Positions 1 through 8,643 of a stretch of DNA of 64,000 bases are shown in pieces; position 1 is the stretch's first letter, and each line of letters begins with the position of its first letter. The DNA comes from Mesonia profundi (GTDB lineage: Bacteria > Bacteroidota > Bacteroidia > Flavobacteriales > Flavobacteriaceae): the NCBI RefSeq assembly GCF_031085155.1, contig NZ_JAVHUL010000001.1, positions 78,642 to 142,641 on the forward strand, given 5' to 3'. A model generated the notes under the pieces. That model was not told where the DNA came from, did no database searches, and was given only the letters and a program-made list of their open reading frames with translations. A program made the position numbers and the translations under genes.

Positions 1-28
1 TTGCTGTAAATAAACTACTAAGACCTAT

Positions 29-616
29 ATGAAATTCAATTTTTTATTACTACTATTTCTTTGTTTTAGCTGCGAAAATACGACTCAAACATCTGAAGAA
101 GAATCTAATCCTATTGACACATCTTCCCTTACTAAAATTCAAAGAATGGAGAGTGTATCGTATGGAAAAGAAAGTCCAGACGCCACATTAAAAGATAGTA
201 ATGAATCTACTATTGCAATTAAATCTTTCAGAGGAAAACTATTGGTAATTGATTTTTGGGCAACTTGGTGCTCACCTTGTTTAAAAGAAGCGCCAATCTT
301 TAAAGAAATAGCCGAAAAATATAAAGATTCAAATGTTGAATTTATTACTATCTCCATAGACCAAGATTATGAGGATTGGAAAAGTTATGTATTAGAAAAA
401 AAATGGAATGGAAAAAATTATTGGTTTGGTATGCAGGAAGATAAGTCGCTATATTCATTCTTGTATTCAAATCACAAAGTGAATGAGGAGGAGGTAATAT
501 TAGTGAGACTTCCAAAATATGTAATAATATCACCAAACGGAAAAATTTTGAGTAATTCAGATTTAAGACCAAGCAAACCAGAGTTTGAGTTGGAAATTAA
601 AAAGAATCTTAAATAA
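29..616 (+). CDS. TlpA/ResA-like thioredoxin-fold lipoprotein
   Basis: The protein has 195 residues. Residues 1-14 form a lipoprotein signal ending in LCFSC, so Cys15 is probably lipidated. The thioredoxin-fold part starts near residue 50, and the motif WATWCSPC puts the redox pair at Cys81 and Cys84. This matches the TlpA/ResA/DsbE group of periplasmic thiol-disulfide oxidoreductases, which reduce or isomerise disulfides in exported proteins. The region after the active site (FITISIDQDYEDWKSYV) follows the usual AhpC/TSA-Redoxin pattern. The gene converges on the TonB receptor gene downstream and has no visible operon partner. Substrate unknown. The family call is firm; a specific role such as cytochrome maturation is not supported here. 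Confidence 0.85.
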   Translation: MKFNFLLLLFLCFSCENTTQTSEEESNPIDTSSLTKIQRMESVSYGKESPDATLKDSNESTIAIKSFRGKLLVIDFWATWCSPCLKEAPIFKEIAEKYKDSNVEFITISIDQDYEDWKSYVLEKKWNGKNYWFGMQEDKSLYSFLYSNHKVNEEEVILVRLPKYVIISPNGKILSNSDLRPSKPEFELEIKKNLK

Positions 617-775
617 ATAAGTGTACACTTTATCGTGTTAAAACAAGGGCTTGCTGTCGGTTCTCAATCTTACATTTTTTTTATGAATTCTTCTCAAAGC
701 CACTCATTCGTCTTAGTATAAATTGAGATTATAAGAAATTTTTTAAGCAGGCCTCTTCTTAGTTCTGCTATTCTA

Positions 776-3073
776 TTAAAACATAAGTCTAAAGATGAGG
801 TTGGGCGTAATGCCTAAACCCTCTTGTTTCACCGTGAAGATTTTATCATTCCTTCTTTCATAATACGTATTGACGATATTTTTGGTGTCTAAGACATTCC
901 AGATTGAAATTCCCGCGTAAGCATTAATCTTTGGGTGTATAGGAAATTGCTTGCTGGCAGAAAAATCTACTCGCACATAAGAATCTAAATCTACACTGTT
1001 GGGAGCAAGGTAATCAAATTGGTTATTCGCCAAGCCTTCTGCACTAATGGGCGTATAATGTTTCCCAGACCGCCACTTAACTCCGCCAGATATTTTTAGT
1101 TGATCATATTCGTAAGAGGTGGTAAAAGATAAAGAATTGGTGATTTCAATATTGCTGTCAAAAGCTTCTTCAGAGATAGATTTAAACGTATAGTCATTGT
1201 TGGTTAACGAGTAGCTAGCCCACGCATTGAGTCTTCCAAATCTTCTTTTTAATAAGAAATCGATGCCTCGAATATAATAATCTCCAATTAAAGATGCGTA
1301 TTCATATTGATCTTGAAACCCTTGACTTCTAGAGGTAATTCCTTTTATTTTTTTGGTGTAAGCTTCAGTACTCGCTAACCAGTTGTTTTTATGGTAATGT
1401 ACTCCTAAAGATAATTGATAACTTTTAAGAATGGGCACCTCTTCTTGATCTGATAGCTGCCATCGTCTATTTTCGATTCCTAAAAAATCTTTCTGAAAAT
1501 CGATGATCTGCGTACTAGACTGACTTTTAACCTCTCCCAGAAATTCAAAAGAAAGGTGCTCAACCACTTTTTGATTAAGGCTGAATCTAGGTTCAAACAA
1601 AAACAAATTGAACTCCTCGAAATAATTAAGTCGGGATCCTAACTGAACCGAGGTTCTAAGATCATTAGACTTAAAAGATAAGGTGGAGAATAAAGCATAA
1701 TTGGTCGCGTAAAGTTGACTGAAATTCCCCGACAAGGGATTGGTCATTTTTTGCACATTATCAATTCTGGTCTTTATAAAATCGAGTCCGTTTTCCCATT
1801 GCAAGCTGGGATCTAGCTTCCAAGAAGTAATAAACTTAAAGCTGTTTTCTATCACATCGTTTTCTTGGGCTAAATCTTGGGAAGTAATCGCATTGGCATT
1901 TTTTGAATCTAAGCGATAATCAGAAAAGTAATATTGAAGCTTTGTTTTAAATACATCGCTCCAAGCTCTTTTATAAAAAAGCCCGACTCCAAGACTGCTT
2001 TGAGAAAGCTTGCTGGTTTTGGTATTCACTTGATTATCGACCATAGCATTTTCCAAAAAGCTTAAATCATTGTCTAGATAAATTACATTAAAACGGAAAA
2101 AATCCTTTTTAGAAGCTTGGTACAGCCACCTTAGACTAAGGTCATAAAATGAAAACTCATCGTTGCTCTTTACACTTTGTTCGTTGTCTGTAATCTCTGT
2201 ATTTTGAAAAGCCCTATCGTAATATTGGTTGTAGGTAGGTGTTTTAAAAACTCCGTTAATAGAGCTTCTAGCCGCTATTTTAACCGAGGAGTTTTTAAAA
2301 ACGGGAACATCTACCAAGCCATAAACACTTAAGTAATTAACACCTGCTTCGGCATGAAAATCTTTTTCTATTTGATCACTGGTAGCAAGAGATATAATTC
2401 CTGAAACACTATTTCCGTAAGCGGAATTGGTTCCGTTTTTAATTAAAGAAACCCGTTGCGTCATATACGGATTGATGGCAGAAATAAGTCCGAAAAAGTG
2501 CCCCGATTGGTACATCCTAATTCCATCCCACAAGACTAGGTTTTGATCTTGCGTACCTCCTCTAATATTGAGGTCAGATATTTTTTCATTAATACTTTCT
2601 ACACCGGGCAAGGCTCTAAGCGTTTGGAGTGCATCGGGTTCAATGAGCCCGGGAAGTACGCCAAAGTTGTCAAAATTAACTTCAAACGTACCTTGATCTT
2701 TTTTACTAATACCGCGTGCTAGATAATTGGAGATGAGAATGGTTTCCAGTTCTTCAATTTTCTCTGGAGTAAGAATGCTCCTCTTTTTTGTTATGGCAAT
2801 AAATTTGTCGGAGACGATTTTAAAAACAAGAGAGGTATTTGCTTCAAGAAAACCAAGAATGTCTATAAAAGGCATTTCTTTGTTATAAAGAGGTACGTAA
2901 ACCTCTTTTATATCATGATCTGCATAAGAAAAATTGTATTTGTAATTGGTCTCCAATTCTATAATTACCTGAGGTAAAGCAATAGAATCTTTGGTTGTTT
3001 GTGCGTTTAGCGCACTACAACAAAAACAAATTAGGATAAGTAAGTAGGTGTATAATTTTTTACTCACGGGCAC
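776..3073 (-). CDS. FecA-like TonB-dependent outer-membrane receptor with N-terminal signalling domain
   Basis: The protein has 765 residues. A signal peptide ends near SALNA (residue 24). Residues about 28-95 resemble the STN (secretin/TonB short N-terminal) signalling domain, followed by a plug domain with RALPGVESINEKISDLNIRGG and NSAYGNSVSGIISL, then a beta-barrel to the C-terminus. At this length it is FecA-like rather than a 1000-residue SusC protein, and no SusD gene is adjacent. The start is GTG at 3073, overlapping the end of the FecR gene by 14 bp, which suggests translational coupling; an in-frame GTG at 3067 is an alternative. In this family the STN domain passes ligand occupancy to the FecR protein. 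Ligand unknown; an iron chelate or other small nutrient would be typical. Confidence 0.85.
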   Translation of the reverse strand: MPVSKKLYTYLLILICFCCSALNAQTTKDSIALPQVIIELETNYKYNFSYADHDIKEVYVPLYNKEMPFIDILGFLEANTSLVFKIVSDKFIAITKKRSILTPEKIEELETILISNYLARGISKKDQGTFEVNFDNFGVLPGLIEPDALQTLRALPGVESINEKISDLNIRGGTQDQNLVLWDGIRMYQSGHFFGLISAINPYMTQRVSLIKNGTNSAYGNSVSGIISLATSDQIEKDFHAEAGVNYLSVYGLVDVPVFKNSSVKIAARSSINGVFKTPTYNQYYDRAFQNTEITDNEQSVKSNDEFSFYDLSLRWLYQASKKDFFRFNVIYLDNDLSFLENAMVDNQVNTKTSKLSQSSLGVGLFYKRAWSDVFKTKLQYYFSDYRLDSKNANAITSQDLAQENDVIENSFKFITSWKLDPSLQWENGLDFIKTRIDNVQKMTNPLSGNFSQLYATNYALFSTLSFKSNDLRTSVQLGSRLNYFEEFNLFLFEPRFSLNQKVVEHLSFEFLGEVKSQSSTQIIDFQKDFLGIENRRWQLSDQEEVPILKSYQLSLGVHYHKNNWLASTEAYTKKIKGITSRSQGFQDQYEYASLIGDYYIRGIDFLLKRRFGRLNAWASYSLTNNDYTFKSISEEAFDSNIEITNSLSFTTSYEYDQLKISGGVKWRSGKHYTPISAEGLANNQFDYLAPNSVDLDSYVRVDFSASKQFPIHPKINAYAGISIWNVLDTKNIVNTYYERRNDKIFTVKQEGLGITPNLIFRLMF

Positions 3074-3965
3074 TTACGATGATCTCGTCTTTTTGAATAC
3101 TATAGTCTAATCCAAACGGCAAAGTGACAGATTTTATTGCTGTTTCTATGTCTTTATGGGTAAAACTACCAGTAAACAATTTTTCTTGATCTAAAGTAAG
3201 GTTTTTAGTTTGAATTTTAACCGCGTATTGTCTTTCAAATTCTTTAAAAACTTCCCTTAACGGAATACTTTTAAACGTACTTTTTCCTCGTAACCAACTA
3301 GAGCTATTGTCAAAATTCTCATATTGATTGAGTTGCTGATCGCGAAATGCAAGACTTTTTCCTGCAGAAAGCTTTATGGTTTCATTATTAATTTTCACTT
3401 CTACCAAACCTTCATAACAATCTACTTGTATAGATTCTTCTCGCTGCCTCACATTAAACTGCGTTCCAAGTACGGTAACTTCGCCTAAGTTGGTAATCAC
3501 GGTGAATTTTTTCCCTTTAGCGACTTTAAAAAAAGCTTCTCCTGCTAAATGAATTTCCCTGTTTCCAGTCCAATTATCTTTAGAGTAAGAAATAGAAGAA
3601 TTCGCATTTAAAACTACTTCTGAGTGATCGGGCAAACTCACTTGCTTGGTCACCTTTGCTAGGGTGTCAATATCGGTATAATTAGAATGGAAAAATAGAA
3701 AGTAAGATCCAATAGCGATCACTAAAATCGCGGCGATTCTAGGAAATCTGCTTAACCAAATATTCTTGGTTTTTTTCTCTTGTTTCTCTTTCTTTAGGTT
3801 TTCTAAGCCCTCTGTAATATCTACTTCTGGAGCTTTAAAATGGGCGGCTTTCTCTGCGATCTTCTTATAATCGTCAAAGCCTTCAATCCCTTGTAAAAAT
3901 TGAATTTCTTCTGTAGATAAAGTTTCATTATCTAACCACTTCTTTATGATTTCTTCTTCTTTCAT
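3060..3965 (-). CDS. FecR-family anti-sigma factor
   Basis: The protein has 301 residues. The N-terminal cytoplasmic part (1-75) is charged and should bind the sigma factor. One membrane helix lies at about 76-93. The periplasmic FecR domain follows at about 105-200 (LPDHSEVVLNANSSISY, HLAGEAFFKVAKGKKFTV, GTQFNVR). A DUF4974-type domain occupies about 230-301 (KSIPLREVFKEFERQY). This is the standard FecR architecture in Bacteroidota. It lies 53 bp downstream of the ECF sigma gene and overlaps the TonB receptor gene, so the three genes form one sigma/anti-sigma/receptor unit. The inferred role is to hold the sigma factor until the receptor signals. Confidence 0.92.
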   Translation of the reverse strand: MKEEEIIKKWLDNETLSTEEIQFLQGIEGFDDYKKIAEKAAHFKAPEVDITEGLENLKKEKQEKKTKNIWLSRFPRIAAILVIAIGSYFLFFHSNYTDIDTLAKVTKQVSLPDHSEVVLNANSSISYSKDNWTGNREIHLAGEAFFKVAKGKKFTVITNLGEVTVLGTQFNVRQREESIQVDCYEGLVEVKINNETIKLSAGKSLAFRDQQLNQYENFDNSSSWLRGKSTFKSIPLREVFKEFERQYAVKIQTKNLTLDQEKLFTGSFTHKDIETAIKSVTLPFGLDYSIQKDEIIVSARE

Positions 3966-4018
3966 GCCTTATTTTCTACCTATAGAACAACTACTAGCTT
4001 ATTTTTCCTACTCTATTT

Positions 4019-4534
4019 TTAAATTCCTTTGATTTCTTTACGGATTTTTTTTAGGGCGCCATAAATTCTTTTTTCAACAGCTTTTTGAGAAATATCGAGA
4101 ATCTCGGCGATTTCTCTGTGTTTTTTGCCTTCCGTACGGTTGAGTAAAAAAGCAACCCGTTGAGCTTCGGTAAGGGTGGCAAGCGCTTTTTGGTATTTTT
4201 CAAGGTATTCTTTTTCTTCTAATAAATACTGCGGGTCTTGGTGATCTTGGTGTTTGGTTTTTTTCTTTTCATATTTCAAAACCACTTTTTGATGTTTTAC
4301 CTCATTCAACATAAGGTTATTGGCGACGGTAAAAAGAAAACTTTTTGCTTTGCTTGGAGGAACTTTCTTGCAGTTTTGCCATAATTTTACAAAAGCTTCC
4401 TGCATTTTATCTTCGGGCTGAAGCACCTCTCCAAACTTGTAGTAAAGAAAGTCATGAATGTTTTTAGCATGTTTTTGATACAAACTAGCAAAAACACTTT
4501 CTTGGCAAACATGCTCGTGTAGATCTTTAGCCAT
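4019..4534 (-). CDS. ECF-subfamily RNA polymerase sigma factor (FecI-like)
   Basis: The protein has 171 residues, normal for an ECF sigma factor. Region 2 is at about 20-85 (YQKHAKNIHDFLYYKF, EDKMQEAFVKLWQNC, AKSFLFTVANNLMLNEV) and region 4 at about 115-165 (ALATLTEAQRVAFLLNRTEGKKHREIAEILDIS is the conserved helix-turn-helix, given here only as its start and end: ALATLTEAQR to EILDIS). It is the first gene of the operon with FecR and the TonB receptor. By analogy with FecI it should direct transcription of its own operon or of nutrient-uptake genes once FecR is signalled. No autoregulatory promoter could be identified upstream. Confidence 0.9.
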   Translation of the reverse strand: MAKDLHEHVCQESVFASLYQKHAKNIHDFLYYKFGEVLQPEDKMQEAFVKLWQNCKKVPPSKAKSFLFTVANNLMLNEVKHQKVVLKYEKKKTKHQDHQDPQYLLEEKEYLEKYQKALATLTEAQRVAFLLNRTEGKKHREIAEILDISQKAVEKRIYGALKKIRKEIKGI

Positions 4535-4733
4535 TAAGTTGAGGTTTTTTTGTAAAATTAATAAAAAATATGAGTTGTCTATTAGGAGTTTTAGGAAATG
4601 TATTGTTTTATAGATGATTACCTATGGGAAATGCAAAAAGAATTTTAATTTCTTTGGCTTTTATAAAACTAGACCTTTTGTGAAAGTCTAAACACCGCAG
4701 AGAGTAAATAGTTTTTTGTTGTTTTAGTTTAAA

Positions 4734-4763
4734 GACCACTGTATTACTCAGTGGTCTTTTTTA
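4734..4763 (+). terminator. Rho-independent terminator without an upstream gene
   Basis: Inverted repeat AAGACCACTG / CAGTGGTCTT with a short loop, followed by a T-run. Nothing on the plus strand upstream encodes a protein, since the sigma gene is on the other strand, so it may end a small RNA. It could also act as a bidirectional barrier. Confidence 0.7.
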
Positions 4764-4819
4764 TGAATACGTTTTGCTATTTTCCTGCATTAAGACTTTA
4801 TAGTTAAACATCTAATCCT

Positions 4820-4827
4820 TAACTTTG
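4820..4827 (+). promoter_or_regulatory. ffh promoter, -7 element TAACTTTG
   Basis: Exact match to the Bacteroidota -7 consensus TAnnTTTG, 26 bp upstream of the ffh start codon. No clear TTG -33 element at the usual spacing. Confidence 0.7.
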
Positions 4828-4853
4828 CAATTCCTAAAAATAGAAGAAAGCCT

Positions 4854-6182
4854 ATGTTTGATAATTTAAGTGATAAGCTAGATAAAGCATTACACGTCCT
4901 AAAAGGACACGGACAAATTACGGAGGTTAACGTAGCAGAAACGTTAAAAGAAGTACGTCGTGCTTTAGTAGACGCCGATGTGAATTACAAAATTGCCAAA
5001 GAGTTTACAAGTACAGTAAAGGAAAAGGCTCTAGGGGAAGATGTATTAACTAGTCTTAAACCGGGACAGTTAATGGTTAAGCTTGTAAAAGATGAGCTTA
5101 TTCAATTAATGGGAGGTGATGTCGCAGGAATCAATCTTTCTGGGGATCCTAGCATTATTTTAATGTCGGGACTTCAAGGTAGTGGTAAAACCACCTTTTC
5201 TGGTAAACTAGCCAACTTCTTAAAAACAAAAAAGACAAAAAAGCCTCTTTTAGTAGCTTGTGATGTTTACCGTCCAGCGGCGATAGACCAGTTACACGTG
5301 GTAGGAGAGCAGATAGGAGTAGAGGTATATTCAGATAGAGATACCAAAGATCCTGTAAAAATATCTCAAGATGCGATTGCTTACGCAAAAGAGCATGGAT
5401 TTAATGTCGTGATTATTGATACAGCAGGACGTTTGGCTGTAGATGAGGTGATGATGACCGAGATTTCTAATATCCATAAAGCAATTCAGCCTCAAGAAAC
5501 ACTTTTCGTAGTAGATTCTATGACGGGTCAGGATGCTGTGAATACCGCAAAATCATTTAACGATGTATTGAATTTTGATGGGGTTATCTTAACCAAATTA
5601 GATGGTGATACACGTGGGGGAGCTGCGATTTCTATTAAATCTGTAGTGAATAAACCTATTAAGTTTATTGGTACGGGTGAAAAAATGGAAGCCATTGATG
5701 TGTTCTATCCAGAACGTATGGCCGACCGTATTTTAGGAATGGGGGATGTGGTTTCTTTAGTGGAGAGAGCACAAGAGCAATACGATGAAGAAGAAGCGAG
5801 AAATTTGCAAAAGAAAATCGCTAAGAACCAATTTGGTTTTGATGATTTCTTAAAGCAAATCCAGCAGGTAAAAAAGATGGGGAACATGAAAGACCTTGTC
5901 GGAATGATTCCTGGTGCTGGAAAAATGATGAAAGATATAGATATTGATGATGATGCTTTTAAACATATTGAAGCTATCATTCATTCGATGACCCTAGAGG
6001 AAAGAACACAACCTTCTTTGATTAACGCAAGTAGAAAAAAGAGAATAGGAAAAGGTTCTGGAACTTCGGTAACGCAAGTAAATCAGCTGTTAAAACAATT
6101 TGAGCAGATGAGCAAAATGATGAAGATGATGCAAGGCGGCGGCGGTAAAAAAATGATGCAGATGATGAAAGGAATGAAGTAA
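4854..6182 (+). CDS. ffh: Signal recognition particle GTPase Ffh
   Basis: The protein has 442 residues. An N-terminal helical bundle (about 1-90) is followed by the G domain with the P-loop GLQGSGKT (106-113), DTAGR near 190 and TKLDGDTRGG near 250. The C-terminal M domain (about 300-442) is rich in methionine and ends in QMSKMMKMM and MMQMMKGMK runs, as expected for binding signal sequences and SRP RNA. Ffh pairs with FtsY to deliver nascent membrane proteins to SecYEG. The SRP RNA gene is not in this window. Transcription probably starts at the TAACTTTG promoter and ends at the hairpin before folD. Confidence 0.98.
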   Translation: MFDNLSDKLDKALHVLKGHGQITEVNVAETLKEVRRALVDADVNYKIAKEFTSTVKEKALGEDVLTSLKPGQLMVKLVKDELIQLMGGDVAGINLSGDPSIILMSGLQGSGKTTFSGKLANFLKTKKTKKPLLVACDVYRPAAIDQLHVVGEQIGVEVYSDRDTKDPVKISQDAIAYAKEHGFNVVIIDTAGRLAVDEVMMTEISNIHKAIQPQETLFVVDSMTGQDAVNTAKSFNDVLNFDGVILTKLDGDTRGGAAISIKSVVNKPIKFIGTGEKMEAIDVFYPERMADRILGMGDVVSLVERAQEQYDEEEARNLQKKIAKNQFGFDDFLKQIQQVKKMGNMKDLVGMIPGAGKMMKDIDIDDDAFKHIEAIIHSMTLEERTQPSLINASRKKRIGKGSGTSVTQVNQLLKQFEQMSKMMKMMQGGGGKKMMQMMKGMK

Positions 6183-6194
6183 CATACTATTTAG

Positions 6195-6223
6195 GGCTAA
6201 AGAGCAAAATCTTTAGCCTTTTT
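6195..6223 (+). terminator. Terminator between ffh and folD
   Basis: Perfect 8-bp stem GGCTAAAG / CTTTAGCC with an 8-base loop followed by TTTTT. It lies just upstream of the folD start, so folD either reads through or has its own weak promoter. Confidence 0.8.
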
Positions 6224-6236
6224 AATTCTTATAAGA

Positions 6237-7127
6237 ATGACAATTTTAGACGGTAAAAAAGTAAGCAACGACATTAAAGATGAAATTGCTGCAGAAGTTT
6301 CTAAGATGAAACAAAAAGGGGAGAAAGTTCCTCATCTTGCTGCGATTATTGTAGGAAATGATGGCGCGAGCAAAACCTATGTAAATAGCAAAGTGAGAGC
6401 TTGTGAACGCGTAGGCTTTGAGTCTACCATGGTAAGAATGTCCAGCACGACAAGTGAAATAGAATTGTTGGAAAAAATTAAGGAGCTGAACGAAGATGAT
6501 GCTATTGACGGCTTTATTGTTCAGTTGCCACTGCCTCCACAAATTAATACCCAACAAGTATTAATGGCGGTAGATCCAGATAAAGATGTAGATGGTTTTC
6601 ATCCTACTAACTTTGGGAAGATGTCTTTGGATATGACCTCATTTATCCCTGCAACCCCTTTTGGGATTTTAGAACTTCTAGAACGCTATGATATTCCTAC
6701 TAAAGGAAAACATACTGTAGTGATAGGAAGAAGTCATATTGTAGGGAGACCTATGAGTATTCTCATGGGAAGAATGGGCTTTCCTGGCAACTCTACCGTT
6801 ACGTTAACACACAAATACACCAAAAACATTACACAAATTACTTCTCAAGCAGATATTATTATTGTTGCGGTAGGAATTCCACATTTCTTAAAAGCTGAAA
6901 TGATTAAAGATGATGCCGTGGTAATTGATGTAGGAATTACAAGAGTACCTGATGAAACTGCAAAAAAAGGATATGTAATTACAGGAGATGCAGATTTTGA
7001 TAATGTAAAAAAGAAAACCTCTTATATTACTCCGGTTCCAGGAGGAGTTGGTCCCATGACCATTGCGATGTTGTTAAAAAACACTCTCTTGGCAAGAGAT
7101 CGTCATCGGTTGAGACAAAATAAATAG
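6237..7127 (+). CDS. folD: Bifunctional methylenetetrahydrofolate dehydrogenase / cyclohydrolase FolD
   Basis: The protein has 296 residues, normal for FolD. It interconverts 5,10-methylene-THF, methenyl-THF and 10-formyl-THF, supplying formyl groups for purine synthesis and initiator tRNA. Recognisable signatures are YVNSKVRACERVGF (catalytic Tyr and Lys near 50-55), GFIVQLPLPPQI near 97-108, DKDVDGFHPTN near 120, the Rossmann segment VVIGRSHIVGRPMS near 160-175 and TPVPGGVGPMTIAML near 263-277. It follows ffh after a 54-bp gap holding a terminator, and is itself followed by a strong terminator. Confidence 0.97.
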   Translation: MTILDGKKVSNDIKDEIAAEVSKMKQKGEKVPHLAAIIVGNDGASKTYVNSKVRACERVGFESTMVRMSSTTSEIELLEKIKELNEDDAIDGFIVQLPLPPQINTQQVLMAVDPDKDVDGFHPTNFGKMSLDMTSFIPATPFGILELLERYDIPTKGKHTVVIGRSHIVGRPMSILMGRMGFPGNSTVTLTHKYTKNITQITSQADIIIVAVGIPHFLKAEMIKDDAVVIDVGITRVPDETAKKGYVITGDADFDNVKKKTSYITPVPGGVGPMTIAMLLKNTLLARDRHRLRQNK

Positions 7128-7138
7128 CGAGCATAAAG

Positions 7139-7165
7139 AAAGCCTCCATTTGGAGGCTTTTTTTA
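7139..7165 (+). terminator. Terminator after folD (bidirectional)
   Basis: Inverted repeat AAGCCTCCA / TGGAGGCTT followed by a run of T. It sits between the convergent folD and DUF1232 genes and probably serves both strands. Confidence 0.85.
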
Positions 7166-7573
7166 TTAGGTATTGTCTGCTTCTTCAATTTTCCAATCGA
7201 GGTAATTGTGCAAATCTGTTTCAACAAATTTGAGAGCAAAAGTGAGCACACTCAAATCGTCTATATAACCTAGAACTGGAATAAAATCTGGAACCAGATC
7301 TAAGGGGTTAAGAATATATAAAAGCGAAAATATAATAGATCCTATGGTGAACCAAGGAACTTCGGTATATAGACCGTTTTTATAATCCTTCAGCATTTTT
7401 AGCATCAGCTTTGTCAAAGACGCATATTTCTCAAGAATGCCAGAGTTAGCAATTTTCTCTTCGATATCCTCTTCTTTAGAAATAGTCACATCCATATCTT
7501 CGCGAGAGGTTTTTGAAGCTTGCTTTTTTACATAAGCTTCATCAATTTTCTTTTCTTTATTAAAAATTCCCAT
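7166..7573 (-). CDS. YkvA-type DUF1232 membrane protein
   Basis: The protein has 135 residues. The conserved DUF1232 core is at about 80-115, with the signature LNPLDLVPDFIPVLGYIDD, between two hydrophobic stretches that probably form a membrane hairpin. The N-terminal 60 residues are charged and cytoplasmic in character. Function is unknown for the family. It is the last gene of a tight four-gene operon, two bases after the AI-2E family permease. Confidence 0.85.
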   Translation of the reverse strand: MGIFNKEKKIDEAYVKKQASKTSREDMDVTISKEEDIEEKIANSGILEKYASLTKLMLKMLKDYKNGLYTEVPWFTIGSIIFSLLYILNPLDLVPDFIPVLGYIDDLSVLTFALKFVETDLHNYLDWKIEEADNT

Positions 7574-7575
7574 AA

Positions 7576-8640
7576 TTATAATGTTTTAGATTCTGTTTTA
7601 TTGTCTACTTCTTTTGGTATTGGCTTATGAGTATTACTTTTTCCGTATTCTTTTTTATAAATCTTAACGATCAATAAAAATAAAGAAATTAGAAGAGGAC
7701 CAAAAATAAGTCCGATAAATCCAAATAATGGTACTCCCACCACTACTCCAAGTAGGGTTATTAGGGGGTGCACATCAGACAATTTTCTTAATACATAAAG
7801 TCTGATGATATTATCAGTACTTCCTACAACAACGATTCCATAAATTAAAATAGCGATGGCTTGCCAATTATGCCCCTGAGCAAATAATAATATAGCTACC
7901 GGGAAAATTCCTATGGCGGTTCCTACAAACGGGATCATAGATCCTATAGTAGTAATGACAAACCAGAAGAAAGGATCGGTTACTCCAAAAATAAGAAAGC
8001 CTATCAAGGCGATAATTCCTTGGCAAATTGCTACTAAAGGAATTCCAATCGCATTGGCTTTTACCATTTCGGTACTTTCTTTTCCAATAAGACTTAAGTT
8101 TTCAGAGTTTAAAGGAACATATTCATTCATGGTTTCTCTAACTTGCTTTCTGTTAGTGAGCATGTAGTAGAGAAGAAAATACATGATTCCTATGGCTATG
8201 AAAGCATCAAAGGTACCACCAGCAACACTTTGTAAGTTGTTAGAAACCCAACTGCCAATCTCACTGGCATTAATTTCTTTGGTGAAATTGTAATTTACGG
8301 CGTGTTCCCAATCACTCATTTGTTGCTTGATTGCATTCACTACCTTTTCGGAATTGTTTACTGCTTTACCTATTTTTGAAGTAAGCATCAATACAATCCC
8401 TGCCGTTGGAATTAAAATTCCTATAAAGGAGAAAGCCATTAATGTTCCTGCTGCTAAATCTTGATTCCAACCTCTTTTTAAAAGTTTGGTCATCCACTTT
8501 TTTAGAAGGACATAAAAAGTAATTGCTCCAAGGACACCAGATAGGTAAGGAGCCATTTCTGCAAAAATAAGATATCCTAATACTACGATAAGTAGTAAAA
8601 TGAATAATTGTCTAACAAATTCTGGTTGTAGTCTTTTCAT
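7576..8640 (-). CDS. AI-2E family transporter (PerM/TqsA-like permease)
   Basis: The protein has 354 residues and about eight predicted membrane helices. Two or three are near the N-terminus (FILLLIVVLGYLIFAEM, then a segment near 65-85), followed by a soluble insert (about 90-145) and a C-terminal block of helices. The family signature region PFFWFVITTIGSMIPFVGTA and the GVVVGVPLFGFIGLIFGPLL segment near 300-320 are present. Members range from AI-2 exporters to sodium/proton antiporters, so the substrate cannot be assigned. The gene is third in the operon 9310 to 7166, with gaps of only a few bases. Confidence 0.88.
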   Translation of the reverse strand: MKRLQPEFVRQLFILLLIVVLGYLIFAEMAPYLSGVLGAITFYVLLKKWMTKLLKRGWNQDLAAGTLMAFSFIGILIPTAGIVLMLTSKIGKAVNNSEKVVNAIKQQMSDWEHAVNYNFTKEINASEIGSWVSNNLQSVAGGTFDAFIAIGIMYFLLYYMLTNRKQVRETMNEYVPLNSENLSLIGKESTEMVKANAIGIPLVAICQGIIALIGFLIFGVTDPFFWFVITTIGSMIPFVGTAIGIFPVAILLFAQGHNWQAIAILIYGIVVVGSTDNIIRLYVLRKLSDVHPLITLLGVVVGVPLFGFIGLIFGPLLISLFLLIVKIYKKEYGKSNTHKPIPKEVDNKTESKTL

Positions 8641-8643
8641 ATA

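Larger units (their letters stand above)
4535..4853. other. 319-bp divergent intergenic region with an orphan terminator
   Basis: This region separates the divergent sigma gene and ffh. It holds the ffh promoter at 4820-4827 and a strong hairpin at 4734-4763 that does not follow any protein gene on the plus strand. A smaller hairpin with arms AGAC/GTCT lies near 4671-4690. No open reading frame of note is visible. The signature bases of the SRP RNA were looked for because of the neighbour and not found. Confidence 0.6.

Noticed and set aside
4535..4853. Possible SRP RNA (ffs) next to ffh
   Set aside because: The conserved apical-loop bases of SRP RNA (GGAAGCAGC type) are not found in the gap.
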